A stretch of 64,000 nt of DNA, from the NCBI GenBank assembly GCA_037954665.1, contig JBBMOL010000289.1, positions 620,001 to 684,000 of the forward strand, in the 5' to 3' direction. This stretch comes from Laguncularia racemosa. Its lineage: Eukaryota; Streptophyta; Magnoliopsida; Myrtales; Combretaceae. Shown here in pieces: positions 1 through 12,193 of this stretch; position 1 is the first letter of the stretch; each line of letters opens with the position of its first letter. Under the pieces are notes generated by a model that saw nothing but the letters and a program-made list of their open reading frames with translations, had not been told where the DNA came from and searched no databases. The position numbers were made by a program, and so were the translations under genes.

Positions 1-214
1 AGAGAAGCAAATTCAGCTGTGGACTGCTTGGCTAAGCAGACTTTCAAGAACTATCAGCCCACTCCTAGGATGCAGGCGTTCCCTCCTTTTTTGACAGATA
101 TTTTATGTTCTGAATTTGTATCTACCAATGTAGAAATGTCCTTTAAAACTGCTCTTGATGTTAACAGTTGAACTTGATTTGATTTAATAAAGCATTTTCT
201 TGGAAAAAAAAAAA
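1..214 (+). mobile_element. LINE 3' end: RNase H C-terminus, 3' UTR and poly(A)
   Basis: The frame is open from base 1 to a TGA at 169-171 and begins REANSAVDCLAKQ, which resembles the last helix of the RNase H-like domain (typically R-E-x-N-x-x-A-D-x-L-A-K) at the C-terminus of plant L1-type LINE polyproteins and related RNase H proteins. An AATAAA lies at 186-191 and an 11-base A run at 204-214, which is the usual end of a retrotransposed copy. The conserved Asp of the ADxLAK motif is present in the variant VDCLAK. The 5' part lies outside the window. It could instead be a host RNase H-like processed pseudogene. Confidence 0.7.
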
Positions 215-1934
215 CTAAAAGACCTAAAATAGAATTAAAATTTAGCATAATAATTAATTGGGCTTAAGACATAACAAATCGGATTAAATGGAGACAATGA
301 GCCTAGGTTAATTAGAGTAGATTAAAATAACTTAATTCGATCTAAAATGGGCTTAAAAATAATAATTGGACCTAAGTAATCTAATTGGGTTTAAATAAAA
401 TAAATGGACCTAAACACCTAAATTGGGGCATAATAAACCCAAATGAGCAAATTAAATGAATTAAGACTAAATTAGATAAATCACTTCAAATAATAGAATT
501 AGTTAAATTAATTAAGGCTAGTGGGCATGATTCCAAACATAATTGGGCATACTATTCTTTAAGGGCCTAAATACCCTAATTGTGGCTTAGGCATATCTAG
601 ACTCAAATTTAAAAAATGTAATAGGCTTGAGTAAATAGATCTTAAATGATTTAGGCGAAATTAGTTAAAAGGCTAATTGGACCTTCTCAACCCCTAATGG
701 GCTCGTAACTAGTATGAGTCTTAAATAGTTAAAACCTAACTCTAGAATATTATTCAAATACTTAGAATAATTATTTGACTTAAGTTTTTTACTTTTAATG
801 CATAAAATTGGCTTAACTTACTCAATTGAAAATTTGGACTTTGATTTGGGAATATTCAACCTTCTTAGTACACAACAACACATATGTTGCTTATTAGTTT
901 AGAAAAATTAACCTAATTAATAATCAACCTGACTAAGTATCTGCTTCCTATTTATGCTTGGTCACTTGAGTCAGCAAATGACAACCTTTGGATTGGGATT
1001 ATGGCATGACAAGGAAGTTAGGTTCTTAGTGAGTGATAACTCAGTGAGTAACTGATAAGTGAAATCGTGTCGAATAACGAGCATTGTAAATGGAGAGAAA
1101 GTATTTTGCGAGTCGTTTGAGGATTATGGATCTCGACGAGTGATTCGATATAGCTGGACTATAATTAGTGAGAATCTCATAACAATGAGGTTACTTAGAC
1201 AAGGTTACCTTAGTTTTGGTTTTGGCTTTGTTGACATGGAGTTTAGTTGCTCCCGTTAACACTCGATTGTTGTTGTAGTGGAATTAAACCCTAAATTCCC
1301 TATCGTGTTGTCCAAAGTCATGAGTACTCTTATGTTGATTGTTTACTTAAATAAGATAATTAATAAACTGTATAATTATCTACTGCATTAGTATATAAGG
1401 CTGCTTGACATTTGTGTGTATGTTTATGTTATTGTATACTAGGCCCTTATGTCTTACTCCTTTTTTTTTTAGGTGAGAACTATTTAACAGATTTACTTTA
1501 TGAATTACTAGATTTTAGGTCCAAGGAGGAATACAAGAATGAGTATGAAGACTTAGACCTCGACGAATATTTTGATTTCTTGTCTTAACACTGGCTTAGT
1601 AATTTATGTTTTGCATCATATTTATAATTTATAGGAGCTGCCTGTGCCTCTATAGCTTGTTCACCTATGTTTGTATCTTGTGAGCCTCTTAAGCCCTAAG
1701 ACCTAGTCATCTATCTTATGATATCCACTGTGTTTTCCAAATTTGATGAACCTCTAAAATGTTTTTCAAAATAAATAAACCATAAAATATTTTCAAATTT
1801 TAATCAACAATTTCAAGGTCCTAAAATTAGTTTAAAAACCCATTTGATAATTATAATGTTATGTATTCTACTTAAGTAGATTACATGGTAAACTATCATC
1901 GCCATAGTACATTAGGGAGGTGATAAGTTTTTAC
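215..1934. other. AT-rich non-coding stretch with a degenerate short-motif array
   Basis: No gene is supported. From about 240 to 730 a loose motif close to TAATTGGGCCTAAATAA recurs many times on the plus strand (around 255, 365, 395, 420, 535, 675). Such motif-rich sequence is common in large Ty3/gypsy LTRs, so this may be an old LTR remnant. The only sizeable frame (1059-1259) has no recognisable domain. Confidence 0.4.
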
Positions 1935-3625
1935 GATATCACATTTAGAGAATGCTACTGAAATGCAAGAACTGAGTAGGCCAACAAGAGTACATTGAGA
2001 ACTTAAAAGGTTAAATCTTCTCATGAGACATCAAGAAGATGAACTTCTTGTTGAGAATGATAAGCTATTGAGATATGATGAGGCAATTACTTCACCAAAC
2101 TTTGAGAAATGGCCGGAAGCCATGAAATCTAAGATATACTTAATATAAACCAACCAAGTATGGGATTTGGTGGATGTACCAACTGGGGCAAAACCTATAG
2201 GGTGCAAGTGGGTCTTTAAAAAGAAGATTAGCATGGAAGGGAATAGAAGTATCTATAGGGCTAGTCTAGTAATGAAGGGTTACCTAATGTTATGTAATTG
2301 ATTATAATGAAACTTTTTCACTAGTAGTGATACTTAAGTTTATCTAGATTTTGCTTGTGATGGTAGCTTATAAGGATCATGAGATATAGCAAATGGATAT
2401 TAAAATGGCTTTTCTAAATGGAAAGTTAAAAGATGAAGTGTAAATGGTACAACCTTTTGGTTTTATAGTACCTAAGAATGCCAATAAAATCTATAAGTTG
2501 AAGAGTTTATTTATGGATTTAAACAATCTTCTCAAAACTGGAATTTGAGATTCAATGAGGCAGGTAAAGAATTTAGCTATCTTAAGAATCTACAAGAACC
2601 TTGCACTTATAAGAAGGTCAGTAGGAGCATGATTGTGTTCTTAGTTTTACATGTTAATGATATCCTTCTTGTTAGAAGTAATATACCTTCCCTAGAGTCT
2701 ACCAAGGCTTGGTTAGGTAAATGTTTCTCCATGAAAGACTTAAGAGAAGTGGCTTATATTTTACAAATTAAGATATACCGAGATAGGTCTAGAAGGTTGC
2801 TTGGGATAAGTTAAAGCAAGTACATTAACAAAGCATTGAATAGATTCAACATGCAAAATTCCAAGAGAGGATTTTTGTCCATGTCACATGGTGTACATCT
2901 CTCTAAGGCAATGCGTCCAAAAACAAAAGTGGAGAAGGATACAATGGACAAAGTATCACATGCTTTAGTAATTAGGTCCATAATGTATGCCATGATATGT
3001 ATATGACTAGACATCTCCTATGCTATAAGAATGACAAGTAGACATTAGGCAGACCTAGGTGAGGGTCATTAGGCTACTGCTAAGACCCAAGTATCTGAGA
3101 TGAGCAAAGGATTTGTTTTTGGTCTAAAGAGGAGATGAGGAATTAGTTGTTAGAGGACATATTAATGCTAGTTTCCAAGTAGATCCAGATGATCAGAAAT
3201 TGTAGCAAGGTTATGTGTTTTGCTGGAGGAGTTCCAAACAAAAGATAGTGGTAAATTCTATAAGAGTCTAAGTACATCACGGCTTCTAAAGTAGCTAAAG
3301 AAGAAATTTAGATAAAAATTTTTATCTTTAACTTAGGAGTAGTTCTAAAGCATTGCAGATTTAATTATATTATATTGTGATAACAATGCAGCAATAGCTC
3401 AAGTTAAGGAACCAAGGTCTCACTAGAGTTCCAAACATGTGCTTCGGAAGTTTCACATTTTTAGAGAGATAGTTTAGAGGGGTGATGTGTTTTTTTGTAT
3501 AGTAGATACAAATAAAATATTGTTGCTCCATTCACAAAGGCCTTATCTAGGTAGAAACATGAGACACATGTGAAGAGCTTAGGACTTAGAGTCTGTAGTG
3601 CTTGGTAATAGTACAAGTGGGAGTA
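1935..3625 (+). pseudogene. Degenerate Ty1/copia pol remnant (reverse transcriptase to RNase H)
   Basis: In order on the plus strand: the start of the RT domain (about 2080-2280, FEKWPEAMKSKIY, then PIGCKWVFKKK); the RT core (about 2390-2480, QMDIKMAFLNGKLKDEV); the catalytic-box region (2640-2670, HVNDILLV where YVDDILL is usual, so Tyr and one Asp are lost); the thumb (2700-2790, with CFSMKDLREVAYIL); RNase H (about 3120-3460, YCDNNAAIAQVKEP); and a C-terminal tail. Stops and frameshifts are frequent, so it cannot be translated. A purine-rich tract with GTGGGAG near 3608-3614 resembles a polypurine tract. No gag, integrase or clear LTR pair is visible. Confidence 0.85.
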
Positions 3626-6600
3626 TTATAATTTGTACACAATGTGCCAAGACACTTTTTTATGTATTTATAAATATTATTAATATAAGGTAAGTATTTA
3701 TTGTATTTATGTATTTTTCTATTTGTATATATTTTACAATAAAGTCCTATAGATAATTAGAGTATGTTTGGAATAATAATAAAAGTCTATTATCCATGGG
3801 ATTTCATGACATTTTATTATCTAAAAGTTGTCCTTGGTCAGATGAATGTCTATAGGGGACATGAATATTTAGACTAACATGTTTTATAACTATGGTCATC
3901 TCATTAGATTGGGGGAAAGATATCTAAGTTATATTAGTGCCTGCCCTAAAGTTAAGTAAGTACATTGGATACGACTCATAAATAGATGATCCTATGGTAT
4001 CATTTAGTTTTCCAAAATTTATGGTATTAGATTAGACAAAACATTTTATTTTTTGTTTGGTTTATATATTTTCTCAGTTACTAAACAAAAATAATCCTAT
4101 AATATGGGACCAAATGCTTATATTTTATACAATCTAAAATATGGTATAAAAATCAAATTCACTAAGCAAAAATACAAAAATCTTTTATCTTGTACTTTGT
4201 ATATCATGTTTAATGTAGTATTTTGTATATTAAAACAATGAATATCACAAAAATCTTTATTTAAACTACATACACCAAAAGTGGTACAAGAGAATTATAT
4301 TGTTTTGTTTTCCTTATTTTGTATTATTAAGTTTTTTTTTGTATTGTTTAGTATTGTAATTCAAACTCTACCTATATGTTTAATGTCATGGATCTCTCTT
4401 CTATATGAACGAACGTAAATAATTTCTAAACTTAGTGTTTAATATATATTGTTACACTTTGATGTCGTTAAATATAATCTTAATTTATATTGTAAATAAT
4501 ACGATTATTGGGTATACTATGAAATATAGAGAAGATAGTGATGGGTTAATATAGAATTCATCATCCTCTCGAGTTAGAGAATCAATATCCATGGTTGCTT
4601 GATTGAAATAAGAGTGACTTGTGAGCCAATAATCGCAACAAGTTTTATTGAATCTAATTTATTTCAATAACAAAGTAAAATAATTAAATATTAATGGCAT
4701 ATCATGCAACGGTTTAATCGGGATATTTTTTATGAAGAGATTTAATTACATAATAATTAATTCATAGTAGTTTATGATTCACAATCTTTCTATCATGCTG
4801 GATGACCGATAATTGTTAGTAAATGGTTGCCTTAGTTTGTGTTTGGATGGACATTGCCTTCGTGTATGAAAGCTGAGAGGGTTGCACACAATAACATGAT
4901 TAATGGAAACAAGTTAATTAACTAGAGATTTCAGTGATAATAAAATTGTGTCAATAATTATTTCGGAATTAGAGTTAAAGTTATTCCAAAATAATGGAAC
5001 AATTAGCGGAAGAAATTAAATAATAATAACATGCAATATAATAATAATAGTAACAGTAATGCATTGACGTTTTCTATAGTGGAATAAAGAATATGAAAAG
5101 TTTTAAGTATTGAAACCTCTTTCCATGACTTTATTGCCTTGTTGTAGAATACGTGTAGTCACTTTTAACCTATATCCATTTGGTTTTAATATTCTTGTGA
5201 CCACAGTGAAAATTGAACAAAAGTATTATACATTGTGCTTCCCAAAATTATAATTCTAATTCGAGATACCTAGCAGTATAAAGGATTAGGATTAATTCTT
5301 ATTTTTGTGTCTGTAGATACGATTAGAGGGATTGCATTTAGAGACCCTACATGTGGTGAACACAACTTTATAAGAAGTAAAATGAGTATTGAATTACGCT
5401 TGAACACCATCTTATAGAGGAGACAATGCTTTTTATTATGAAAAATGTATTTTTTTATAATCTTATTATTTTTATTTTACATATCACATGAATCTTAAAA
5501 TCAGTTTTATAGATTTTTTTTATATTTTTCGGTGTTTTTTTTTTAATCTACAAAACCTAACACTAATAACTAACTAACAACCATCAGCATATGTTTCTAA
5601 GATGAAATCCAACTAAATTTTGTTTTCCACACACGCAAACATATATACATACAAGTAATGACTGCAAGTGCATGCAATAAACAATCCGGCCGGTGTCGGT
5701 CAGTCAACTGAAGCGCTCCTTGATGCATTGCATTTATCCTAACTTCAACTAATAAGTTACATTTTGGCCAAAAAAAAAAAAAAAACTACTAAGTTACATT
5801 AACAATTGATTAAGTGTTTAATGTGGTATAATGACACTCAATCGACCTATCATTTAGTTTAAAGTATGATTAAATCTTCTCAGAGGTTTACAATTGATTT
5901 TTTTTCCCCCCTTATTGCCTAGATTCTCAACCAATTTAGCATCGATTTTATTGAAATATGGGTTTCCAAAATTCTTGATTGGCTTAAAGAGTGCAATTCC
6001 CAAATCGATTCCAGCACTTCTCATTTGATATGACCATGTTCTTTCACTTTCCTTGTTAATCTACTTCAGTCTAAGTTCAGATTAAACACCTCAAGTTGAT
6101 TAACCCACCAAAATCCCTTTTTTTAGTTGTTCAAAAACCTATTTTATTAACATCTATTAATCTTTAAGTTGAATTACACTCTAATCAATTGCTAACTAAG
6201 CTATCATATAAGGTTTTCTTGTTTATTCTTAGCTAGCTAACACTTAATCTTTGATGGCTAACTTAATTAAACCAACTTAATCCATTAATTGTCCTATTTC
6301 TTTTTAATCCCAATAGCCTTTCTAGATAATTATGGCTAGTCGAGAGATGCATTGAGAATTAGGAAATAACACTTAGAGAAAGGAATCAACATTTCACTGA
6401 CTTTAAGGGAAAAGTTTCCCTTAGATCTCCGTTTTGAATCACGGTAAAACTAAAGTAACCCCAAAATGGAAGGATTCTCCTAAACGATAAACCATTAGTT
6501 CTAGGATTTATGCTTTAGGGTTTTCTTTTAAGTGCCCTTAAGCGGTTAAAATAAACTTCGACCCTTAATTTTAAAATAGCTAATATTGATTTGCCTTGTT

Positions 6601-7212
6601 TGGTTATTCATAATTATAACATGCAAAATGTTGTCGTGTGACCTTATAATCGTGTCCGTTGATAGAACACAGTAATACGTAACCACAATGGCCAAAAGCA
6701 ATTTCTATTTAATTGAAAATCTTTTTCAATAGTTACGCTATAGTGTGGTTATCGAGTGGGGAGATAGTAACAAGAACACTTGATATTAAAATATCGGACA
6801 CTTTATGAACTGAACTTTGTACACTCTCCTAATCTGAATGTTGTATTATTTGCCAAGTATCTTGCAATAAAGGTAGTCAGAGAGATATTTTCCTTTTAGC
6901 CGTCTGCATGTATACATTTAAATTCTCAAACCATTTTAGGAATTCTACGCAATTCTAATCTGCACTAGTCTTTTAAGAGAGCATTGTCAGAATAAAAGAT
7001 TGATTGATATTAACACTTTAGGTGTATAAAAAAGTGAATAGGAATTAAAAATAAAAAAATAAAAACGTGATTCAGTTCTTTTCAATTTATTGAAATTTGA
7101 TTTCTAGTTCCCACTAATTGATAAGATTCTAAGCAATTCTTAGCCATTAAATTATTCTTTCCGATCTCTATATTCTTACACCGAAAGCAACTACGTAGAT
7201 TGAATATCATTA
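3626..7212. other. AT-rich non-coding stretch
   Basis: I see no coding region, RNA gene or element ends here. It contains A or T homopolymers (for example near 5771-5785) and many short AT-rich repeats. No frame shows a recognisable domain. Confidence 0.5.
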
Positions 7213-7213
7213 C

Positions 7214-7278
<65 letters not shown>
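7213..7278. repeat. (AAT)n microsatellite
   Basis: About 22 near-perfect AAT units lie directly upstream of the copia element that starts at 7355. Confidence 0.95.
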
Positions 7279-7354
7279 CACCAAATTAAGGTCATGCTAA
7301 TTGAGATAAAATATAAGTACAAAAATACAAAGTTAAAACAATAGAATAAAAAAG

Positions 7355-7673
7355 TGTTGAAGAATGATTCAAAGTGTGACTTCATGGAATGAATAATTGG
7401 GCTTCTTGGTTGGATAGTTTTGATCAAGTATATTGATCTGTTAGAGTTTGTTTTTATCATATAAATTATTCAAAAGTTGTTGCTAATTAATAGCTTATAG
7501 TGGATAAGTGAGATGAGATATATGTTAAGGTTGTTTGATATAAACCTATATATGTATATATAGGTTCTGTCGCTGGAATTTAATTAATTTTGGAGCTTCA
7601 CAAATAATAAAGCATTATTTCTCTATTTTGTTCTTTCCTTTGTTTTTGTCTCTTCCGTGCTCTCTTTCCAACA
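7355..7673 (+). repeat. 5' LTR of the copia element
   Basis: It begins TGTTGAAGAATGATTC and ends CTTTCCAACA, giving a 5-bp terminal inverted repeat TGTTG/CAACA. The first part matches the sequence at 11314-11431. Confidence 0.88.
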
Positions 7674-7677
7674 AATT

Positions 7678-7689
7678 TGGTATCAAAGC
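7678..7689 (+). promoter_or_regulatory. Primer binding site of the copia element
   Basis: TGGTATCAAAGC matches the usual plant copia PBS TGGTATCAGAGC at 11 of 12 bases and lies four bases after the 5' LTR. It would prime minus-strand DNA synthesis from initiator-Met tRNA. Confidence 0.85.
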
Positions 7690-7798
7690 ATTTTTTATCT
7701 TGTGGGCTTTTGAGTGCAAGTGAGGCTTTGGGTTTTGTAGGTTTGAGAGGAACACTTGGGTTTTTAGGAAGCACAAGTGTTACAGAGTGATTGTGTTT

Positions 7799-8160
7799 AA
7801 TGGTTGCATTAGGCTTTTCTTCCTCTCAACCACTCATACCAATTTTCAATGGTGAGAAATATGAGTGGTGGAGCATCAAGGTGAAGACATTGCTCATATC
7901 GCAAGAGCTATGGGACTTAGTGGAATATGGGTTTATTGATATATTAGAACCTAATGAAGAAGAAGCAGAGAGGCTAAAAGAGACCAAGAAGAAAGCTGCC
8001 AAGGCATTGTTTATTCTCCAGCAAGTAGTCCATGAGACTGTCTTCTCATGGACAGGTAGTCTAATGAGCAAGGTAATACAAAGCATGGCATTTAGTGTTA
8101 TCATTGCAAAGGATATGGACATATTAAAGCAGACTGCTGGTACAAAGATTAGAAGATGAA
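7799..8160 (+). pseudogene. Internally deleted copia gag with zinc knuckle
   Basis: From the ATG at 7800 the frame reads a copia gag N-terminus: IPIFNGEKYEWWSIKVKTLL, then LWDLVEYG. After about 85 residues it jumps, within roughly 8040-8095, to a CCHC zinc knuckle in another frame (8096-8137, C-Y-H-C-x4-H-x4-C). The 150 or so residues that normally separate these parts are missing, so an internal deletion and frameshift are inferred. All CCHC ligands remain. Confidence 0.85.
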
Positions 8161-8199
8161 ATTTGCAATAGCAAATGAAGAAGAGAACAAGCTTTTATG

Positions 8200-8560
8200 G
8201 CTTGTATTGATACTGACCATAAACCAAGTGATTTGTGATTTGTGGACAATGGTTGTTCGAACCATATGACTTGCACCAAATCTCTATTCTAGGAAATAGA
8301 TGAGACATAGAAGATAAAGGTGTAGCTTGGCAATAGAAAGGAGATGCAAGTTCATGGAAAAGGCATGGTGGGAGTTGATATTAGCCATGGAAGAGTAAAA
8401 ATGTTAGATAATGTTCAATTTGTTCCTGATTTAGGATACAATTTATTGAGCATTGGACAGTTAATGGTTAGTGGATATTCAATTTTATTTAATGATGATG
8501 CATGTGTCATTACAAACAAGAAATCAGGCAAAAAGGTTTAAGTCAGCATGACTTTGAGCA
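8200..8560 (+). pseudogene. Copia protease remnant
   Basis: The active-site region reads VDNGCSNHMT near 8238-8267, where the family usually has D-S-G-C-S-N-H-M; the catalytic Asp is kept and Ser is Asn. It continues as LDNVQFVPDLGYNLLSIGQL at about 8404-8463, a typical end of the copia protease domain. In-frame stops interrupt it. Confidence 0.82.
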
Positions 8561-8619
8561 AGATGTTCCTGTTAGATGTTTCTAACATAGGGAATTTTGC
8601 TCTTGCTGCAAATGCAAAG

Positions 8620-9480
8620 GATGAGTTGAAGTTATGGCATTAAGGTATGGCTATCTCAACATGAAGGGCTTGAAATTGCTAAGTGATAAAGGTATGGTTA
8701 TTGGCTTGCCGAAAATTGGCTTTATTGATTTATGTGAAGGGTGCATCTTTAGCAAGTAAACCATGAAGTCATTTCCTGTTGGAAAAGCTTGGAGAGCTAC
8801 CAAATGTCTAGAGTTGGTACATGCTGATTTATGCAGACTAGTGCAAACTAAGTCTTTGGGTGGGAGTTGCTACTTCTTGCTATTTACAGATGATTATGGT
8901 CACATGAGTTGGGTTTATTTTATGGAAAACAAGTTAGAAACTTTTGAGAAGTTCTAGAAATTTAAAGCTACGATGGAGAACCAAAGTGGTTTCCATATCA
9001 AAGTTCCTTGTATAGATAGAGGAGGTGAATTTGTGTCCAAAGAATTTAATTTGTTTTGTGAAGGAAATAGCATCCATAGGGAGTTATCAACTCCTTACAC
9101 TCTAGAGCAAAATAGCTTTGTTGAGCGAAAAAATCGAATTGTTGTAGAGATGGTAAGAAGTATGCTACAAGCAAGGGGAATTTTAAACCAATTTTGGGTG
9201 GACGCTATTGCAATATCTGTCTATGTGCCAAATCTCTCACTAACAAAGGCCGTCTTGAATCAAAATCCATATCAGGCTTGGTGTAGAAGGAAACCAAATG
9301 TAAGTCATTTAAGATTTTTTGGGTGTATTGTTTATGCTTTGGTAAATTCACAAGCTCGTTAAAAGCTTGATGAGAAATTTGAAAAATGCATTTTTATTGG
9401 CTATGTACTCAATCTAAAGCATTTGGATTGTATAACCCTCTTAATGGCAAGATTTTGGTTAAAAGAGATGTAATATTTGA
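8620..9480 (+). pseudogene. Copia integrase remnant
   Basis: The zinc-binding start is recognisable near 8630-8760 (LWH, then C-E-G-C-x-F-S-K), with stops in it. The catalytic core follows: ELVHADLCRLVQTKSLGGS with the first Asp (8812-8870), CIDRGGEFVSKEF with the second acidic segment (9010-9050), and STPYTLEQNSFVERKNR with the catalytic Glu (9090-9140). It ends NVSHLRFFGCIVYALV (9298-9345). Stops at 8956 and 9361 make it non-functional. Confidence 0.88.
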
Positions 9481-9779
9481 TGAAAATGTGAGTTGAGATT
9501 GAGGTGAAGAGTAGGTATAACAAGAGGTTCCAATGCCCATTGAAGTCTCTTTAGATGAGAGTAGAGAGTCAATTCTTGCAAATTCACCAACTAGCTCACT
9601 GGCAACATCGACAAGTTTGTTAACTTCAGCAACACCAAGCAAAGACTCTTCTTCTACAACCCTTGAAGAGTTTTTAGATGAGCCTCTCACACTTTGAAGA
9701 TCGACGAGGGATAGGAAGCCAAATCCTAAATATGCTAATGATTTTTTTTTACATCTTTTCAATTTGCTCTTGTTGTTTC

Positions 9780-10570
9780 AGATCCCACAAATTATGAAGT
9801 AGCTAAGAAAGAAGAATGGGTGAAAGCAATGGTGGAAGAAATGAAATCCATAAAAAAGAATGGAACATGGGAAATGGTGGATGTACTAAAAGGAAAAAGT
9901 GCAATTGGCTTGAAATGGATGTTCAAGACAAAGTTTACTGCAGATGGAAGTTTACAAAAGCACAAAGCTCGTCTTCTAGCAAAAGGTTATGCGCAACAAT
10001 ATGGTGTTGACTTCGGAGAAACCTTTTCTCTAGTAGCTTGGTTTGAAACAGTAAGACTTGTTCTAGCTTTGGTTGCACAATTGCAATGGCCAGTTTACCA
10101 ATTTGATGTAAAGTCAACATTTCTAAATGGATATTGGCAAGAGGAGGTCTATGTAGCACAACTAAAAGGTTTCATAAAGGAAGGCAATGAGACAAAGGTG
10201 TAAAAGCTGAGAAAATCATTGTATGGATTGAAGCCCCTTAGAGCCTAGTATGGTAAGATTGATGGGTATTTTTAGAAGAAAGGATATATGAGAAGTGAGA
10301 ACGAACCCACCTTATATGTGAAGAAGGAAGGTAAAAATGATTCCGTCATTGTTTGTCTTTATGTTAATGATATCATCTATCCTAGATCTTTTACCTTTCT
10401 TGCAAATGAGTTCAAATCTCAAATGATGAATGAGTTTGAGATGTCGGATATAGGTCTATTGCATTATTTCCTTAGTCTTGAAGTCCATCAAGCTGAAGAT
10501 GGAATTTTTACTTCATAAAGGAAATATGCCAAAGACCTTCTCAATAAGTTTAGTATGCTTGAGTGTAATC
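9780..10570 (+). pseudogene. Copia reverse transcriptase remnant
   Basis: The domain reads KEEWVKAMVEEMKSIKKNGTWEMV at its start. It continues with GLKWMFKTKFTADGSLQKHK, GVDFGETFSLVAWFETVRLV and FDVKSTFLNGYWQEEVYV. The catalytic box near 10360-10374 is YVNDI instead of YVDDI, so one metal-binding Asp is Asn. Stops at 10201, near 10246 and at 10516 break the frame. Residue order and spacing match the copia RT. Confidence 0.9.
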
Positions 10571-10599
10571 CTTTAAATACACCTATGGATATGAACAAA

Positions 10600-11280
10600 A
10601 AATTGCAACAAGAACATGGAGCAAAAATGGCAGATGCTACAAAGTTTAGAAGCTTGGTTGGGGGGTTTAATTTATTTAACTCATATTAGACCCGATATTG
10701 CATTTCATGTTGGTGTTATTTCTAGGTTTATGCAACACCCTTCAAAGGTTCATTATGGAGTAGCAAAAAGGGTCTTGCAATACATTGTTGTAACTTTGGA
10801 ATATGGCATTTGGTATGCTAAAGTTTCCAATTTCAGATTGTGTGGGTACACAAATAGTAATTGGGCAAGTTCGCTAAATGATAGACGAAGTATTTCTGCT
10901 AATGTTTTCACTTTAGGGTTATGGGTGATTACTTAGAGTTCAAAGAAGCAAGCCACAATTGCATTGTCAACCTTAAAGGTTGAGTATGTTGCAAAAACTA
11001 CAATAGCGTCAAGCTATTTGGCTAAGGAGAGTGTTAACAGATCTACAACAAGAACAAAGGGAGTAATGGAGATATTTTGTGACAACAAGGTAACTATCTC
11101 CATGACAAAGAACCCAACATTCCACAGTAGGATAAAGCATATAGATATTCGTTATCATTTCATTCGTGATTTGGTAGTAAGGGAGGAGATATCTTTAGAA
11201 TATTGTAGAACCTAAGAGCAGCTAGCTAATGTATTGACAAAAGCTTTATCCAAAGAAACGTTCTACTATTCTAGAGCTTT
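10600..11280 (+). pseudogene. Copia RNase H remnant
   Basis: It includes RSLVGGLIYLTHIRPDIAF, the strand with GYTNSNWASSLNDRRS (usually GYSDSDWAGS; two Asp are Asn), VEYVAKTTIASSYLAKES, and IFCDNKVTISMTKNPTFHSR, then IKHIDIRYHFIRD. These are landmarks of copia RNase H. Two frames and several stops are needed. Confidence 0.88.
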
Positions 11281-11304
11281 ACTTGGTATGTGCAACTTTG
11301 AATC

Positions 11305-11313
11305 AAGGGGGAG
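11305..11313 (+). other. Polypurine tract of the copia element
   Basis: AAGGGGGAG lies directly before the 3' LTR start (TGTTGAAG), the normal place for plus-strand primer formation. Confidence 0.85.
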
Positions 11314-11431
11314 TGTTGAAGAATGATTCTAAGTGTGACTTTGTGAAACAAATAATTGGGCTCTTTAGTTGGATAGTTTTGACCGAATATGTTGGTCTAT
11401 TAGAGTTCGTTTTTATCATTTAAATTAGTCA
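11314..11431 (+). repeat. Shortened 3' LTR of the copia element
   Basis: It matches the first about 118 bases of the 5' LTR with roughly 18 differences, then ends in CA followed by AAAAG, the same five bases that precede the 5' LTR. Confidence 0.75.
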
Positions 11432-11795
11432 AAAAGTAATATACAATCACCTATCCCTAATATTGATGCCTCAAAATCCTTAATCAATTCAATCAACTTT
11501 TTTCAAAAAAAGACATGATTACACTATTCTTTTCCATGGTTAAAAATGAATGAGAATTCAAATCTACTTTTACTATAAGAGAATATCGTTCATATCAATT
11601 GAATTATAAATCTTGACATGATATTTGAACATTAATAACTTCTTTTAGAAAGCTACTAGTCATGGAAATAATAATAATAATAATAATGACAATAACAACG
11701 GGTCTTGTCATCTGAACACTAATGCAAACGAGCATAATATTACGCATGTCGCACTTACACAATGAAAAAGCCAAGCCTTCCTACTTATCCTTTCT

Positions 11796-12158
11796 TCAAA
11801 AGGGATTATCATCATCTCCATAAACTATCTTGTTTAGCCTCGCGGATATTCTTGTATCAGCAGTTCTTGATGAACATTCTCCTTCCTACACCATGTTATA
11901 ATGTCAGAAAACCACTTTTTTTTTTTTTTTTATCTAACTATAATGAAGTCCATCGAATTTTCATGTTCGGTAGTGCTACTTTACTTATAAATATGTTATT
12001 ATACTCATCAAATCACACAAATATTAACTAGTCATCGTCCAGAGAGTTAAAATATAACTAAAGATTAAGTGGTGGCAACGTTTCAGTAGAATTTTGATAT
12101 ACTAGTTAACTATTATCACTTTCACGTATTCAAATATTATTGATAATTACACATTGTT

Positions 12159-12193
<35 letters not shown>

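Larger units (their letters stand above)
7355..11431 (+). mobile_element. Ty1/copia LTR retrotransposon with shortened 3' LTR
   Basis: The order LTR - PBS - gag - protease - integrase - RT - RNase H - PPT - LTR is visible. The 5' LTR (7355-7673) starts TGTTG and ends CAACA. The PBS, TGGTATCAAAGC at 7678-7689, matches the initiator-Met tRNA 3' end except for one base. The polypurine tract is AAGGGGGAG at 11305-11313, directly before the 3' LTR at 11314. AAAAG flanks the element at 7350-7354 and 11432-11436. The 3' LTR has only about 118 of 319 bases. By eye the shared LTR part differs at roughly 15% of sites, mostly transitions, so the insertion is old. Integrase before RT marks Ty1/copia. Confidence 0.9.
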
